A stretch of 64,000 nucleotides of DNA from PFJX01 sp040757575 (lineage in GTDB: Bacteria > Pseudomonadota > Gammaproteobacteria > Burkholderiales > Thiobacillaceae). The notes below the pieces were generated by a model. The model made no database searches. It worked only from the letters and a program-made list of their open reading frames with translations, and had not been told where the DNA came from. The stretch's first letter is position 1, and the number at the start of each line of letters is the position of its first letter. The DNA lies in the NCBI GenBank assembly GCA_040757575.1, contig JBFLXA010000004.1, forward strand, positions 124,001-188,000. The letters run 5' to 3'. Shown piece by piece: positions 1-8,185 of this stretch. The position numbers and the translations under genes were made by a program.

Positions 1-959
1 ATGAGGGCGAAGATGACGGCCACCGGGTGTAGGCCCACCTTTTCCCCCACCAGCCAGGGGGTGACCACCATGCCCTCCAGCAATTGCCCCACCAGGAACA
101 CGCCCCAGACGGGCAGCAGGCCTCCCAGGGTACCGAACTGGGCCCAGGCCGCCAGGGTGCCCAGCAGCACCCCCACCACCACACCCAGGTAGGGGACGAA
201 GACGAAGATGCCGGCGATGAGGCCCACCGCAAGTGCGTAGTCCAGGCCGGCGATCCACAGGGCCAGGCTGTAGAACAGGCACATCACCAGGATGACCATG
301 ACCTGGCCCCGCACGAACTGGGACAGCACGGCGTCGATTTCCCGGGCGATGCCTTCCACCCGGGGCCGCAGATGGTCCGGTAGCCAGCCCGAAAGGTGGT
401 CCAGGGTGGTGTCCCAGTCCCGCAGCAGGTAGAACAGCACCACGGGCACCAGCAGCAGGTTGGCCAGGAAACCCAGGAAGGCCAGGCCCCCGTCCGCCAG
501 CCGGGGCAGGTAGGCGGTGAGGCGGGAGAGTTCGCCCACATGGCTACGCAGCCAGGCCAGGATTTCCGCCTGGTCCCGCACCAGGTCCACGCCGAAAGTG
601 GTGGAAAACCAGGGCAGCAGGGTGTTGCCGGCCCATTCCACCAAGCCGGGAATCTGCTGCATGAACAGCCGGGCCTGGGCCTGGAACAGGGGCGCCAGGA
701 TCAGGAGCATGAGCACGAAGACCAGCACCAGGCCGGCCAGCACAAGCACCGTGCCCCAGGTGCGCTTGATCTTGCGGGCTTCCAGCCGGTCTACCAGGGG
801 GTCGCACAGGTAGGCGATGGCGGCGGCCAGCAGGAAGGGAGCCAGGATGGGGGTGAGCAGGTAGAGCAGCCAGCCGCCGGCCAGGACTACCGCCAGGGTG
901 AGGGCGGTACGGGTGGGAAAGGAGGGCGGAAGGGTCGGGGGGAGGGTCGGAACGCTCAT
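1..959 (-). CDS. perM: AI-2E/PerM family permease, 3' end cut by window edge
   Basis: The reverse strand reads open from an ATG at 959 to the window edge, about 319 codons without a stop, so the C-terminus is missing. The protein is strongly hydrophobic: two segments lie within the first 85 residues (around LAVVLAGGWLLYLL and VLVLAGLVLVFVLMLLILAP), followed by a soluble stretch and several more helices, the layout of the AI-2E exporter/PerM family. A late motif PYLGVVVGVLLGT and the P..VGEKVGLHP signature are typical of that family. It is divergent from purM with a gap of about 50 bases, an arrangement common in betaproteobacteria, where hda often follows perM. The substrate is unknown; PerM-type members need not transport AI-2. 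Confidence 0.85.
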   Translation of the reverse strand, partial: MSVPTLPPTLPPSFPTRTALTLAVVLAGGWLLYLLTPILAPFLLAAAIAYLCDPLVDRLEARKIKRTWGTVLVLAGLVLVFVLMLLILAPLFQAQARLFMQQIPGLVEWAGNTLLPWFSTTFGVDLVRDQAEILAWLRSHVGELSRLTAYLPRLADGGLAFLGFLANLLLVPVVLFYLLRDWDTTLDHLSGWLPDHLRPRVEGIAREIDAVLSQFVRGQVMVILVMCLFYSLALWIAGLDYALAVGLIAGIFVFVPYLGVVVGVLLGTLAAWAQFGTLGGLLPVWGVFLVGQLLEGMVVTPWLVGEKVGLHPVAVIFAL

Positions 960-1008
960 GTCGGCTAGAATAGCACCCTCTTTTCATTGCCTTTTCCGCC
1001 GGATCATC

Positions 1009-2058
1009 GTGACTGCCCCTACTTCCAGCACCCCCTCCCTTTCCTACCGTGACGCCGGCGTGGATATCGACGCCGGGGATTCCCTGGTGGAACGCATCAA
1101 GCCCCATGCAAAACGGACCCTGCGTCCCGAGGTGCTGGGGGGCATCGGTGGTTTCGGCGCCCTGATGGAACTGCCGAAAAACTACAAGGAACCGGTGCTG
1201 ATATCCGGCACCGATGGGGTGGGGACAAAACTGAAACTCGCCTTCCAGATGGACAAGCACGACACCATCGGCCAGGACCTGGTGGCCATGAGCGTCAACG
1301 ATATCCTGGTCCAGGGGGCGGAACCCCTGTTCTTCCTGGACTACTTTGCCTGCGGCCACCTGGATGTGGACGTGGGGGAGGCGGTGGTGTCCGGCATCGC
1401 CAGAGGCTGCGAGTTGTCCGGCTGCGCCCTGATCGGCGGCGAGACGGCGGAGATGCCCGGCATGTACCCGGCGGGGGAATACGACCTGGCGGGCTTTGCC
1501 GTGGGCGTGGCGGAAAAGTCCCGGCTCATTTCCGGCGCCGACATCAAGCCCGGCGACGTGGTCCTGGGCCTGGGCTCCAGCGGCCCCCATTCCAACGGCT
1601 ATTCCCTGGTGCGCAAGATCGTGGAAGTCACCGGCGCCGACCTGGCTTCCGACTTCAACGGCCGCCCCCTGGGGGAGGTGTTGCTGGAGCCCACCCGCAT
1701 CTATGTAAAGCCGCTACTGGCACTGATGAAGGAAATCACGGTGAAGGGCATGGCCCACATCACCGGCGGCGGCATCACCGGCAACGTGCCCCGGGTGCTG
1801 CCGGAAGATTGCACGGCGGTGATCCGTGCCGATGCCTGGACCTGGCCGGCGGTGTTCCAGTGGCTGCAACAGGGGGGCAACGTGGCCCTGCCGGAGATGC
1901 ACCGCACCTTCAACTGCGGCATCGGCATGGTGGTCATCGTCCCCGCTGCCGACGCCGAGGCGGCCATGGCCTTCCTGAAGGCCCAGGGTGAAACGGCGTA
2001 CCGCCTGGGCGACATCCAGGCACGGCAACCGGGCCAGGACCAGACGGTCATCGTTTGA
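1009..2058 (+). CDS. purM: Phosphoribosylformylglycinamidine cyclo-ligase
   Basis: AIR synthetase, the ATP-dependent ring closure of FGAM to aminoimidazole ribonucleotide in purine synthesis. The 349-residue protein matches the family length. It opens with SLSYRDAGVDIDAGD, carries the ATP-binding ISGTDGVGTKLK stretch near residue 65, then GQDLVAMSVNDI, GGETAEMPGMY and the C-terminal HITGGGI motif. I place the start at the GTG at 1009 because the upstream in-frame ATG at 898 would run into the divergent perM gene and adds residues no PurM has. purN follows after 14 bases, so the two are probably co-transcribed. Confidence 0.96.
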   Translation: MTAPTSSTPSLSYRDAGVDIDAGDSLVERIKPHAKRTLRPEVLGGIGGFGALMELPKNYKEPVLISGTDGVGTKLKLAFQMDKHDTIGQDLVAMSVNDILVQGAEPLFFLDYFACGHLDVDVGEAVVSGIARGCELSGCALIGGETAEMPGMYPAGEYDLAGFAVGVAEKSRLISGADIKPGDVVLGLGSSGPHSNGYSLVRKIVEVTGADLASDFNGRPLGEVLLEPTRIYVKPLLALMKEITVKGMAHITGGGITGNVPRVLPEDCTAVIRADAWTWPAVFQWLQQGGNVALPEMHRTFNCGIGMVVIVPAADAEAAMAFLKAQGETAYRLGDIQARQPGQDQTVIV

Positions 2059-2072
2059 TCCAGCGCCCGCTT

Positions 2073-2708
2073 ATGCGCGCCGTCATTCTCCTCTCCGGCC
2101 GGGGCAGCAACATGCAGGCCCTGCTGGAGTCAAACCTGGCCGTGGAATTCGCCTGTGTCATCAGCAACCGGCCCGATGCCGGCGGCCTGGAATATGCGGC
2201 TGCCCGGGGTGTGGCCACGGCAGTGGTGGACCACAAGGCCTATCCGGATCGGGACAGTTTCGATGCGGCCCTGGCCGCCGAGATTGACCGTCATCGTCCG
2301 GATCTGGTGATCCTGGCCGGTTTCATGCGGGTGCTCACGGATGCCTTTGTCCTTCGTTACCAGGGCCGGCTCATCAACATCCACCCGGCCCTGCTGCCCG
2401 CCTTCCCGGGCCTGCGCACCCATGAACGGGCCCTACAGACCGGCGTGAAACTGCACGGCTGCACGGTGCACTACGTGACTCCGGAAGTGGATGTGGGGCC
2501 CATCATCGTCCAGGCGGCTGTGCCGGTCCTGGCTGACGACACGCCCCAGACCCTTGCCGCCCGGGTATTGCGCCAGGAACACCGCATCTTTCCCCAGGCC
2601 GTGGCCTGGATTGCCGCTGGCCGGGTGATGTTGCGGGGGGATGGCACCGTGGTACTGAAAGACGGTGCCTCGCCGGTGGATGCGGCCTTGAGTTTCCCAA
2701 GCGACTAA
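2073..2708 (+). CDS. purN: Phosphoribosylglycinamide formyltransferase
   Basis: GAR transformylase using 10-formyl-tetrahydrofolate, third step of purine synthesis. From the ATG at 2073 the protein is 211 residues and begins MRAVILLSGRGSN, the usual N-terminal phosphate loop. The catalytic histidine is in NIHPALLPAFPG, and the catalytic aspartate is in the VDVGPIIVQ motif. A TTG at 2055 is in frame but overlaps the purM stop and has no support. It lies directly downstream of purM and four bases before the DUF3108 gene, so the three probably form one transcript. Confidence 0.96.
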   Translation: MRAVILLSGRGSNMQALLESNLAVEFACVISNRPDAGGLEYAAARGVATAVVDHKAYPDRDSFDAALAAEIDRHRPDLVILAGFMRVLTDAFVLRYQGRLINIHPALLPAFPGLRTHERALQTGVKLHGCTVHYVTPEVDVGPIIVQAAVPVLADDTPQTLAARVLRQEHRIFPQAVAWIAAGRVMLRGDGTVVLKDGASPVDAALSFPSD

Positions 2709-2712
2709 GGCC

Positions 2713-3789
2713 ATGGGCCACGGACGCCGGGTCTTCATGGCAGCCCTGGCCGTCTCGCTGCTGGCCCACCTTGCCCTGATGGGGGAAGTGGGGCTCAGGG
2801 GCCTGCTGCCCCTGGCAGAGCCGGTGCGCGTGGCTTTCCCCATCGAAGCCCATTTGCAGCCCCCGCCACCAGAGCCGGTCCCGCCGCCACCCAAGGCACG
2901 GGTGGCAGTTCCCCGGCCGGTTCCCGACCCGGTACCGCCTGCCGCCGAGACCTCTGCCCCGGGGGATAAGGTGGCTGATGCCACCCCACCGGCGGTGGAG
3001 CCGCCACCTCTGACGGACCCCACCACGGCACCGGAAGCCGAGATGTCCTCAGCCCCCCCAGCGCCCTCGGTGGCGCCGAAGGTTGGCCAGGAGGGTGCGG
3101 GGCCGGAACAAACGGTTGCAGAGGGGAGCCCAGCTAAACCTGCGTCGCAAGCCCCATTGCCCGTCGCCCTGCGCTCCTTGCCGGCCACCCTGACCCTGGT
3201 CTACGACATCCGCATAGGCGATGACGGTTTCAACGTGGGCCGGGGCACTTACACCTGGCGGGCCGAGGGGGGCCGCTACCGCCTGGAAAGCGTGGCTGTG
3301 GCCACGGGCCTGGCGGCTCTGTTCGTGGGGGGAAGGGCCACTCAGTCCAGCCAGGGACGCATCGGCCCGGAGGGCTTGCTGCCAGAGGAATTCCGCATGT
3401 CCCGCAACAAGCGCAGTGAGGACGTGGCCCGTTTCGACTGGCAGTCCCTGCGCCTGGACCTGTCCCGGGGAGGGGTGCCCCTGCGGCCCCAGACCCAGGA
3501 CCTGCTGAGCTTTCCCTTCCACCTGGCGATGACGGTGGACGAGGAGGGCGAGGGCTGGATCTTGCCGGTGACCAACGGCCGCAAGCTGAAGGGCTACCGC
3601 TTCAGCGTCCTGGGCCGGGAGACCCTGGATCTGGCCGGCCAGTCCGTTGAAACGCTGCACGTGCAGGGCCGACGCGCCCTGGAAGGCACCCTGGACGTCT
3701 GGCTGGCCCCCGGCAGATACTGGTTGCCATTGCGCATACGTACCCAGGATCAGCAGGGCAAGATCATGTTGCTGAACTTGGCTCCATAA
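2713..3789 (+). CDS. DUF3108 protein with TonB-like N-terminal half
   Basis: 358 residues. The N-terminus has one hydrophobic segment (residues about 8-30) followed by a long Pro/Ala/Val-rich region with repeated PPPP and PEPVPPPP stretches up to about residue 150, like the periplasm-spanning linker of TonB proteins. The C-terminal 200 residues (from LPATLTLVYDIRIG) have the DUF3108 pattern, a predicted beta-rich periplasmic domain ending in LPLRIRTQD. Function is not established; DUF3108 genes next to purN are common in betaproteobacteria. It is predicted to be anchored in the inner membrane with the domain in the periplasm. It starts four bases after purN. Confidence 0.8.
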   Translation: MGHGRRVFMAALAVSLLAHLALMGEVGLRGLLPLAEPVRVAFPIEAHLQPPPPEPVPPPPKARVAVPRPVPDPVPPAAETSAPGDKVADATPPAVEPPPLTDPTTAPEAEMSSAPPAPSVAPKVGQEGAGPEQTVAEGSPAKPASQAPLPVALRSLPATLTLVYDIRIGDDGFNVGRGTYTWRAEGGRYRLESVAVATGLAALFVGGRATQSSQGRIGPEGLLPEEFRMSRNKRSEDVARFDWQSLRLDLSRGGVPLRPQTQDLLSFPFHLAMTVDEEGEGWILPVTNGRKLKGYRFSVLGRETLDLAGQSVETLHVQGRRALEGTLDVWLAPGRYWLPLRIRTQDQQGKIMLLNLAP

Positions 3790-3901
3790 GAAGGAGCGGC
3801 AACTGTTTCGGGATTGCGCATATTTTTGTCCTTGCAATACCCTTCTAAGGAACACCCGGCCCCAGAAGCCTGTCATTGCTTCTTTTGAGAGGAGACCCCC
3901 A

Positions 3902-4804
3902 ATGCAGAAAAACGCCATCGCCCAGGATATCGACAGCCAGTACGACAGCCTGATTCCGCCGCCCCTGCCCCATACCCGGAGGGGCTTCCTGGTGACGGCC
4001 CTGGGGGCGGGGTTTGCCCTGGCTACCCAGCCCATCATGGCCCAGACCGCCATCGTCACCCCGGCCGATGGCCTCACCGCCGGGGAAATCAAGGTGCCTG
4101 TTGCGGACGGAGAGATGGTGGCCTACCGGGCCCAGCCGGCGGGGGGCAAGAACCTGCCGGTGGTGCTGGTGGTGTCGGAGATATTCGGCGTGCACGAATA
4201 CATCAAGGACACCTGCCGCCGGCTGGCGAAACTGGGTTACCTGGCCATTGCCCCGGAAATGTTCGCTCGCCAGGGAGACCCCCGCAGCCTGAAGGAAGTG
4301 AAGGACATCCTGGAGCAGATCGTCGCCAAGGTGCCCGACGCCCAGGTCATGGGGGACCTGGACGCCTGCGTGGCCTGGGCGGGCCGCAACGGGGGCGACA
4401 CGAAGCGCCTGGCCATCACCGGCTTCTGCTGGGGTGGGCGCATTACCTGGCTGTATGCCGCCCACAACCCCGGGGTGAAGGCTGCCGTGGCCTGGTATGG
4501 CCGGGTGGTGGGCAACGCCAGCGCCCTGACGCCGAAGCACCCCATCGACCTGGTCAACGACTTCAAGGCCCCGGTGCTGGGCCTCTATGGCGGCGTGGAT
4601 ACCGGCATCCCCTATGAAGTGGCGGAACAGATGCAGGATGCCCTGAAGCGGAGCGCCAACCCGGTGGCCAAGGCCTCAATGATCGAGATCTACGACAACG
4701 CCCCCCACGCCTTCCACGCGGACTACCGGCCCAGCTACCGCAAGGAGGAGGCGGAAGACGGCTGGCAGAAGATGCAGGACTGGTTCAAGCGCCACGGGGT
4801 CTAG
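3902..4804 (+). CDS. Tat-exported dienelactone-hydrolase-family protein
   Basis: 300-residue alpha/beta hydrolase. A long n-region leads to HTRRGFLV with twin Arg26-Arg27 and a hydrophobic core ending at about Ala47 (MAQ), a Tat-type signal peptide, so it is probably periplasmic. The nucleophile is Cys176 in GFCWGG, with Asp233 (GGVDTGIP) and His269 (NAPHAFH) completing the Cys-Asp-His triad of the dienelactone hydrolase family. A good ribosome site (GAGAGGAG) precedes the ATG. The physiological substrate cannot be read from the sequence; many family members outside aromatic degradation are carboxymethylenebutenolidase-like enzymes of unknown role. It converges on purK with only nine bases between stops. 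Confidence 0.88.
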   Translation: MQKNAIAQDIDSQYDSLIPPPLPHTRRGFLVTALGAGFALATQPIMAQTAIVTPADGLTAGEIKVPVADGEMVAYRAQPAGGKNLPVVLVVSEIFGVHEYIKDTCRRLAKLGYLAIAPEMFARQGDPRSLKEVKDILEQIVAKVPDAQVMGDLDACVAWAGRNGGDTKRLAITGFCWGGRITWLYAAHNPGVKAAVAWYGRVVGNASALTPKHPIDLVNDFKAPVLGLYGGVDTGIPYEVAEQMQDALKRSANPVAKASMIEIYDNAPHAFHADYRPSYRKEEAEDGWQKMQDWFKRHGV

Positions 4805-4813
4805 GCGCCGGCC

Positions 4814-5968
4814 TCAGCGGATGCCCAGGGCAGCGCGGGTTTCCAGGGCCAGGGCCAGGGCGCTCTCCACGTCCGGGGCCAGGCAGTTGTAATGGCCCAT
4901 CTTGCGCCCTGGCCGGGCTTCGGCCTTGCCGTAAAGGTGTAGATGCACGCCCGGGTGTTGCAGCAGGGTCTCCCAGGGGGGTGTGGGGGTCCACACGTCC
5001 CCTAGCAGGTTCACCATCACCACCGGCGACAGCAGGCGGGTGTCCCCCAGGGGCAGGCCGCACAGGGCCCGCACCTGCTGCTGGAACTGGTCGCAGGCAG
5101 TGGCGTCCAGGGTGTAGTGGCCACTGTTGTGGGGCCGGGGCGCCATTTCGTTGAAGACGATGCGGCCGTCCTGCAATACGAAGAATTCAACCGCCATCAC
5201 CCCTACGTAATCCAGCTCCCGGGCCAGATGGGCGGCCATGTCCCGGGCCTGGTCTGCCAGGGCGTCGGGGATGCGGGCCGGCACGATGCTGATATCCAGG
5301 ATGCCGTTCAGGTGCTGGTTCTCCGCTACCGGGAAGAAGGCGATCTGATCGGCGGCATTGCGGCCCAGCACCACGGAGACCTCCCGATCCAGGGGCAGAA
5401 ATCCTTCCAGCAGGCAGGGGACGCTGCCCAGGCTGGCGAAGGCGGTTTCCAGGTCGGCCCGGCTGTCCACTCTGGCCTGGCCCTTGCCGTCGTAGCCCAG
5501 GCGGCGGGTTTTCAGCAGGGCGGGGGCGCCGATGGCGGCCCAGGCTGCATCCAGGTCGGAGGCGGTGTCGATGGGGGCGAAAGGGGCGGTTTCGCAGCCC
5601 GCGTCCCGGGCGTGGGTCTTTTCCGCCAGCCGGTCCTGGGCCACCGCCAGGGCGGCGGCGGAGGGCGCCACCCGGCAGTGTTTCGCCAGCATCTCCATGC
5701 TGGCGGCCGGCACGTTCTCGAATTCCGTGGTCACCGCGTCGCACAGGTTGCCCATGCGCAGCAAGGCTACGGCATCACTGTAGTCGGCCTTCAGGTGGAC
5801 GTCTGCCAGCTGGCCGGCGGGGGAGCCCGGGTCCGGGTCCAGCACCACCACCTGGTAGCCCATGACCCGGGCTGCCACGGTGAACATGCGGCCCAGCTGG
5901 CCACCGCCCACCACCCCCAGGGTGGCGCCGGGCAGGAGGGGCGTGGTGGGGGTGGCCGGCGCGCTCAT
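4814..5968 (-). CDS. purK: N5-carboxyaminoimidazole ribonucleotide synthase
   Basis: ATP-grasp enzyme converting AIR, ATP and bicarbonate to N5-CAIR. 384 residues; the N-terminal dinucleotide-like loop GVVGGGQLGRM, the TEFENVP motif, KTRRLGYDGKGQ (ATP binding) and the late NEMAPRPHNSGHYT metal/ATP motif are all present. The start overlaps the purE stop by four bases, so translation is coupled to purE upstream. PurE and PurK together supply CAIR. Confidence 0.96.
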   Translation of the reverse strand: MSAPATPTTPLLPGATLGVVGGGQLGRMFTVAARVMGYQVVVLDPDPGSPAGQLADVHLKADYSDAVALLRMGNLCDAVTTEFENVPAASMEMLAKHCRVAPSAAALAVAQDRLAEKTHARDAGCETAPFAPIDTASDLDAAWAAIGAPALLKTRRLGYDGKGQARVDSRADLETAFASLGSVPCLLEGFLPLDREVSVVLGRNAADQIAFFPVAENQHLNGILDISIVPARIPDALADQARDMAAHLARELDYVGVMAVEFFVLQDGRIVFNEMAPRPHNSGHYTLDATACDQFQQQVRALCGLPLGDTRLLSPVVMVNLLGDVWTPTPPWETLLQHPGVHLHLYGKAEARPGRKMGHYNCLAPDVESALALALETRAALGIR

Positions 5969-6456
5969 GCGTCCGGCAGGTCCATGGCCAGCACGGCCTC
6001 GGACTGGCGCTGGCGGAAGGCGATGAGCCGCTCCCGCACTTCCGGAAGTTCATTGGCCAGCAGGGCGGCGGCAAACAGGGCGGCGTTGGCGGCCCCCGCC
6101 TCGCCGATGGCGAAGGTGGCGGTGGGAATGCCCTTGGGCATCTGCACGATGGACAGCAGGGAATCGATGCCTTTCAGGGCCTTGGACTGCACCGGCACTC
6201 CCAGCACCGGCAGGTGGGTCTTGGCGGCGGTCATGCCCGGCAGATGGGCAGCGCCGCCGGCCCCGGCGATGATGCACTTCAGGCCCCGGCCGGCGGCGGT
6301 TTCGGCGTATTCGAACAGCAGGTCCGGGGTGCGGTGGGCCGATACCACCCGCTTCTCGAAGGGGATGCCCATCTGGGCGAGGAGATCGGCGGCGTGGCGC
6401 ATGGTTTCCCAGTCGCTGACGCTGCCCATGATGAGTCCGACGAGGGGCGTGCTCAT
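5965..6456 (-). CDS. purE: N5-CAIR mutase (AIR carboxylase, catalytic subunit)
   Basis: 163 residues, the class I PurE length. The N-terminus LIMGSVSDWETM holds the conserved SxSD nucleotide-binding motif, followed by KRVVSAHRTPD with the catalytic His and the GAGGAAHLPGM loop. It converts N5-CAIR to CAIR. It is the first gene of the purEK pair. The 56 bases upstream, shared with the end of the phosphomannomutase gene, contain no obvious terminator, so readthrough from that gene is possible. Confidence 0.96.
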   Translation of the reverse strand: MSTPLVGLIMGSVSDWETMRHAADLLAQMGIPFEKRVVSAHRTPDLLFEYAETAAGRGLKCIIAGAGGAAHLPGMTAAKTHLPVLGVPVQSKALKGIDSLLSIVQMPKGIPTATFAIGEAGAANAALFAAALLANELPEVRERLIAFRQRQSEAVLAMDLPDA

Positions 6457-6512
6457 GGTAAAGACCTGTTTTGAAAGGCGGGCATGATACCGCGAGGCCG
6501 GGGCGCGGGTGA

Positions 6513-7913
6513 CTAAAACGGTAGCGCCACCCCAGGCAGGGCCTGGTTCAGGACCCGGCGGAAATCCGCCTGGATGCGGGCCAGGGCGGAGGCGTCTTCG
6601 GCTTCGAAGCGCAGCACCACCACCGGCGTGGTGTTGGAGGCCCGCACCAGGCCGAAGCCGTCCGGATATTCCACCCGCAACCCGTCCAGGTGGATCACCT
6701 CCCGGGCGCCTTCGAAACGGGCCTGGGCGCGCAGGCTGTCGATGAGGGCGTGGGGAGCGCCTTCGGCCATGGGGATGTGCAGTTCCGGGGTGCTGAGGGA
6801 TTCTGGCAGCGCTTCCAGCACCGCCCCCGGGTCCGGGTGGCAGGAGAGGATTTCCAGCAGCCGGGCGCCGGCATACAGGCCGTCGTCGAAGCCGTACCAG
6901 CGTTCGGCGAAAAACATGTGGCCGCTCACCTCGCCGGCCAGCAGGGCGCCGGTTTCCCGCATCTTGGCCTTGAGTACCGAATGGCCGGTCTTCCAGAGCA
7001 GGGGCTGGCCGCCGTGGTCCCGGATCCAGCCGTGCAGGCGTCCGCTGGATTTCACGTCATAGATGACCGTGCCCCCCGGGTGGCGGGCGAGCACGTCGGC
7101 GGCCAGGGCCATGAGCAGTCGGTCCGGATAGATGATTATCCCCGCCCGGGTTACCACCCCCAGGCGATCCCCGTCGCCGTCGAAGGCCAGGCCCAGTTCA
7201 GCGTCGCCTGCCTGCAGGCGGGCGATCAGCTGGACCAGGTTGGCGGGTTCGGAGGGGTCGGGATGATGGTTGGGGAAATGGCCGTCCACCTCGCAGAACA
7301 GGGGGTCCACGACGCAGCCCAGGGCTTCGAAGAGGGCGGGGGCGTAGGCCCCGGCGATGCCGTTTCCCGCATCCAGGACGACCTTCATGGGCCGGGCCAG
7401 GCGGAGGTCGGAACGGATGCGCGCCAGGTAGGCAGGGAAGATGTCATGGGCATGCAGCGCCCCCCGGCCCCGGGTGAAATCCCCCCTTTCGCAGCGCTGG
7501 CGCAGGGCCTGGATGGCGTCTCCGGACAGGGCGGCATTGTCCAGCACCAGTTTCAGGCCGTTGTAGTCCGGGGGGTTGTGGGAGCCGGTGACCATGACTG
7601 CATGGCCGCAGCCCAGGTGATGGGCGGCGAAGTAGGTCATGGGGGTGGTGACGGGGCCCAGGTAGGCCACGTCCACGCCGGCGTCCCGCAGGCCCCGGAT
7701 CAGGGCGTCCACCAGTTCCTGGCCCGACAGGCGGCCATCCCGCCCCACCACCACCTGGGTTCCGCCTTGTTCCCGGATCGTGCTGCCGAAGGCCAGGCCG
7801 ATCCGCTCCACGCCTTCTGGCGTCAGGCTCTGGCCGACGATGCCGCGGATGTCGTAGGCCTTGAAGATTTCCGGAGGCAGGGCAAGGGGCTTGGGATCAG
7901 GCTGGGCTGTCAT
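6513..7913 (-). CDS. Phosphomannomutase/phosphoglucomutase (AlgC type)
   Basis: 466-residue alpha-D-phosphohexomutase. The phosphoserine is Ser111 in VTGSHNP, the Mg-binding loop is DGDGDR with Asp245, Asp247 and Asp249, the sugar-specificity loop is GEVSGHMFF near 330, and the phosphate-binding region near the C-terminus contains RASNTTP. These are the marks of the PMM/PGM family that includes AlgC and ManB, which interconvert hexose 1- and 6-phosphates for lipopolysaccharide and exopolysaccharide precursors. The start ATG is 54 bases downstream of a strand-matched terminator, so it must have its own promoter within that gap. Confidence 0.92.
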   Translation of the reverse strand: MTAQPDPKPLALPPEIFKAYDIRGIVGQSLTPEGVERIGLAFGSTIREQGGTQVVVGRDGRLSGQELVDALIRGLRDAGVDVAYLGPVTTPMTYFAAHHLGCGHAVMVTGSHNPPDYNGLKLVLDNAALSGDAIQALRQRCERGDFTRGRGALHAHDIFPAYLARIRSDLRLARPMKVVLDAGNGIAGAYAPALFEALGCVVDPLFCEVDGHFPNHHPDPSEPANLVQLIARLQAGDAELGLAFDGDGDRLGVVTRAGIIIYPDRLLMALAADVLARHPGGTVIYDVKSSGRLHGWIRDHGGQPLLWKTGHSVLKAKMRETGALLAGEVSGHMFFAERWYGFDDGLYAGARLLEILSCHPDPGAVLEALPESLSTPELHIPMAEGAPHALIDSLRAQARFEGAREVIHLDGLRVEYPDGFGLVRASNTTPVVVLRFEAEDASALARIQADFRRVLNQALPGVALPF

Positions 7914-7966
7914 GAAGACCTCGGGTTTTGCGCATTATCCTGGGATTGTCCCCGGGGCGACGACAC

Positions 7967-7997
7967 AAAAAAAAGCGGCATCGGAGACCGATGCCGC
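7967..7997 (-). terminator. Intrinsic terminator, minus strand
   Basis: GCGGCATCGG and CCGATGCCGC form a perfect ten-bp stem with a three-base loop (7975-7997). Reading the minus strand it is followed by eight T (7974-7967). It only works in that direction. It ends the proposed small RNA and separates it from the phosphomannomutase gene. Confidence 0.85.
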
Positions 7998-8028
7998 GAA
8001 AAACCGTCTTTGCGACGGTCAGGGAGGT
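7967..8028 (-). ncRNA. Candidate small RNA, about 62 nt
   Basis: Read on the minus strand, a perfect TATAAT lies at 8040-8035. Seven bases later a transcript would begin with ACCUCCCUGACC. It would then form a five-bp hairpin (CCGUC/GACGG, 8016-8002) followed by five U, and a ten-bp hairpin (GCGGCAUCGG/CCGAUGCCGC) followed by eight U. The second is a clear intrinsic terminator. No minus-strand gene lies upstream for it to end, so a short independent transcript is the simplest reading. The unpaired 5' end carries an anti-Shine-Dalgarno CCUCC seed. There is no good -35; an 18-base inverted repeat is centred about 42 bases upstream. No family is recognised. Confidence 0.55.
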
Positions 8029-8034
8029 AAGCGA

Positions 8035-8079
8035 ATTATAGGCATCCCTATATCGAAAGGTATAGTCACTTTGCACTAT
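8035..8079 (-). promoter_or_regulatory. Promoter of candidate sRNA with upstream inverted repeat
   Basis: The -10 box TATAAT (8035-8040 read on the minus strand) matches consensus, while the -35 position is poor. An inverted repeat ATAGT-N8-ACTAT (8062-8079) is centred at 8070.5, about 42 bases upstream of the expected start at 8028. That is where CRP/FNR-class activators sit at class II promoters. The repeat is not a canonical FNR site, so the regulator is unknown. Confidence 0.4.
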
Positions 8080-8185
8080 TTTTTGAAAGTCATTCTCGTT
8101 TGTAGGGGTATTGACCCGGATACCGTCAAGGATTGGGTGCGGGTTTCCGGGCTATCATCCGTGCATCGATCATCTGACTACCGCC

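Noticed and set aside
8112..8130. TTGAC-N9-GTCAA upstream of hemN as an FNR box
   Set aside because: FNR sites need TTGAT-N4-ATCAA; the spacer is nine and the outer bases differ.
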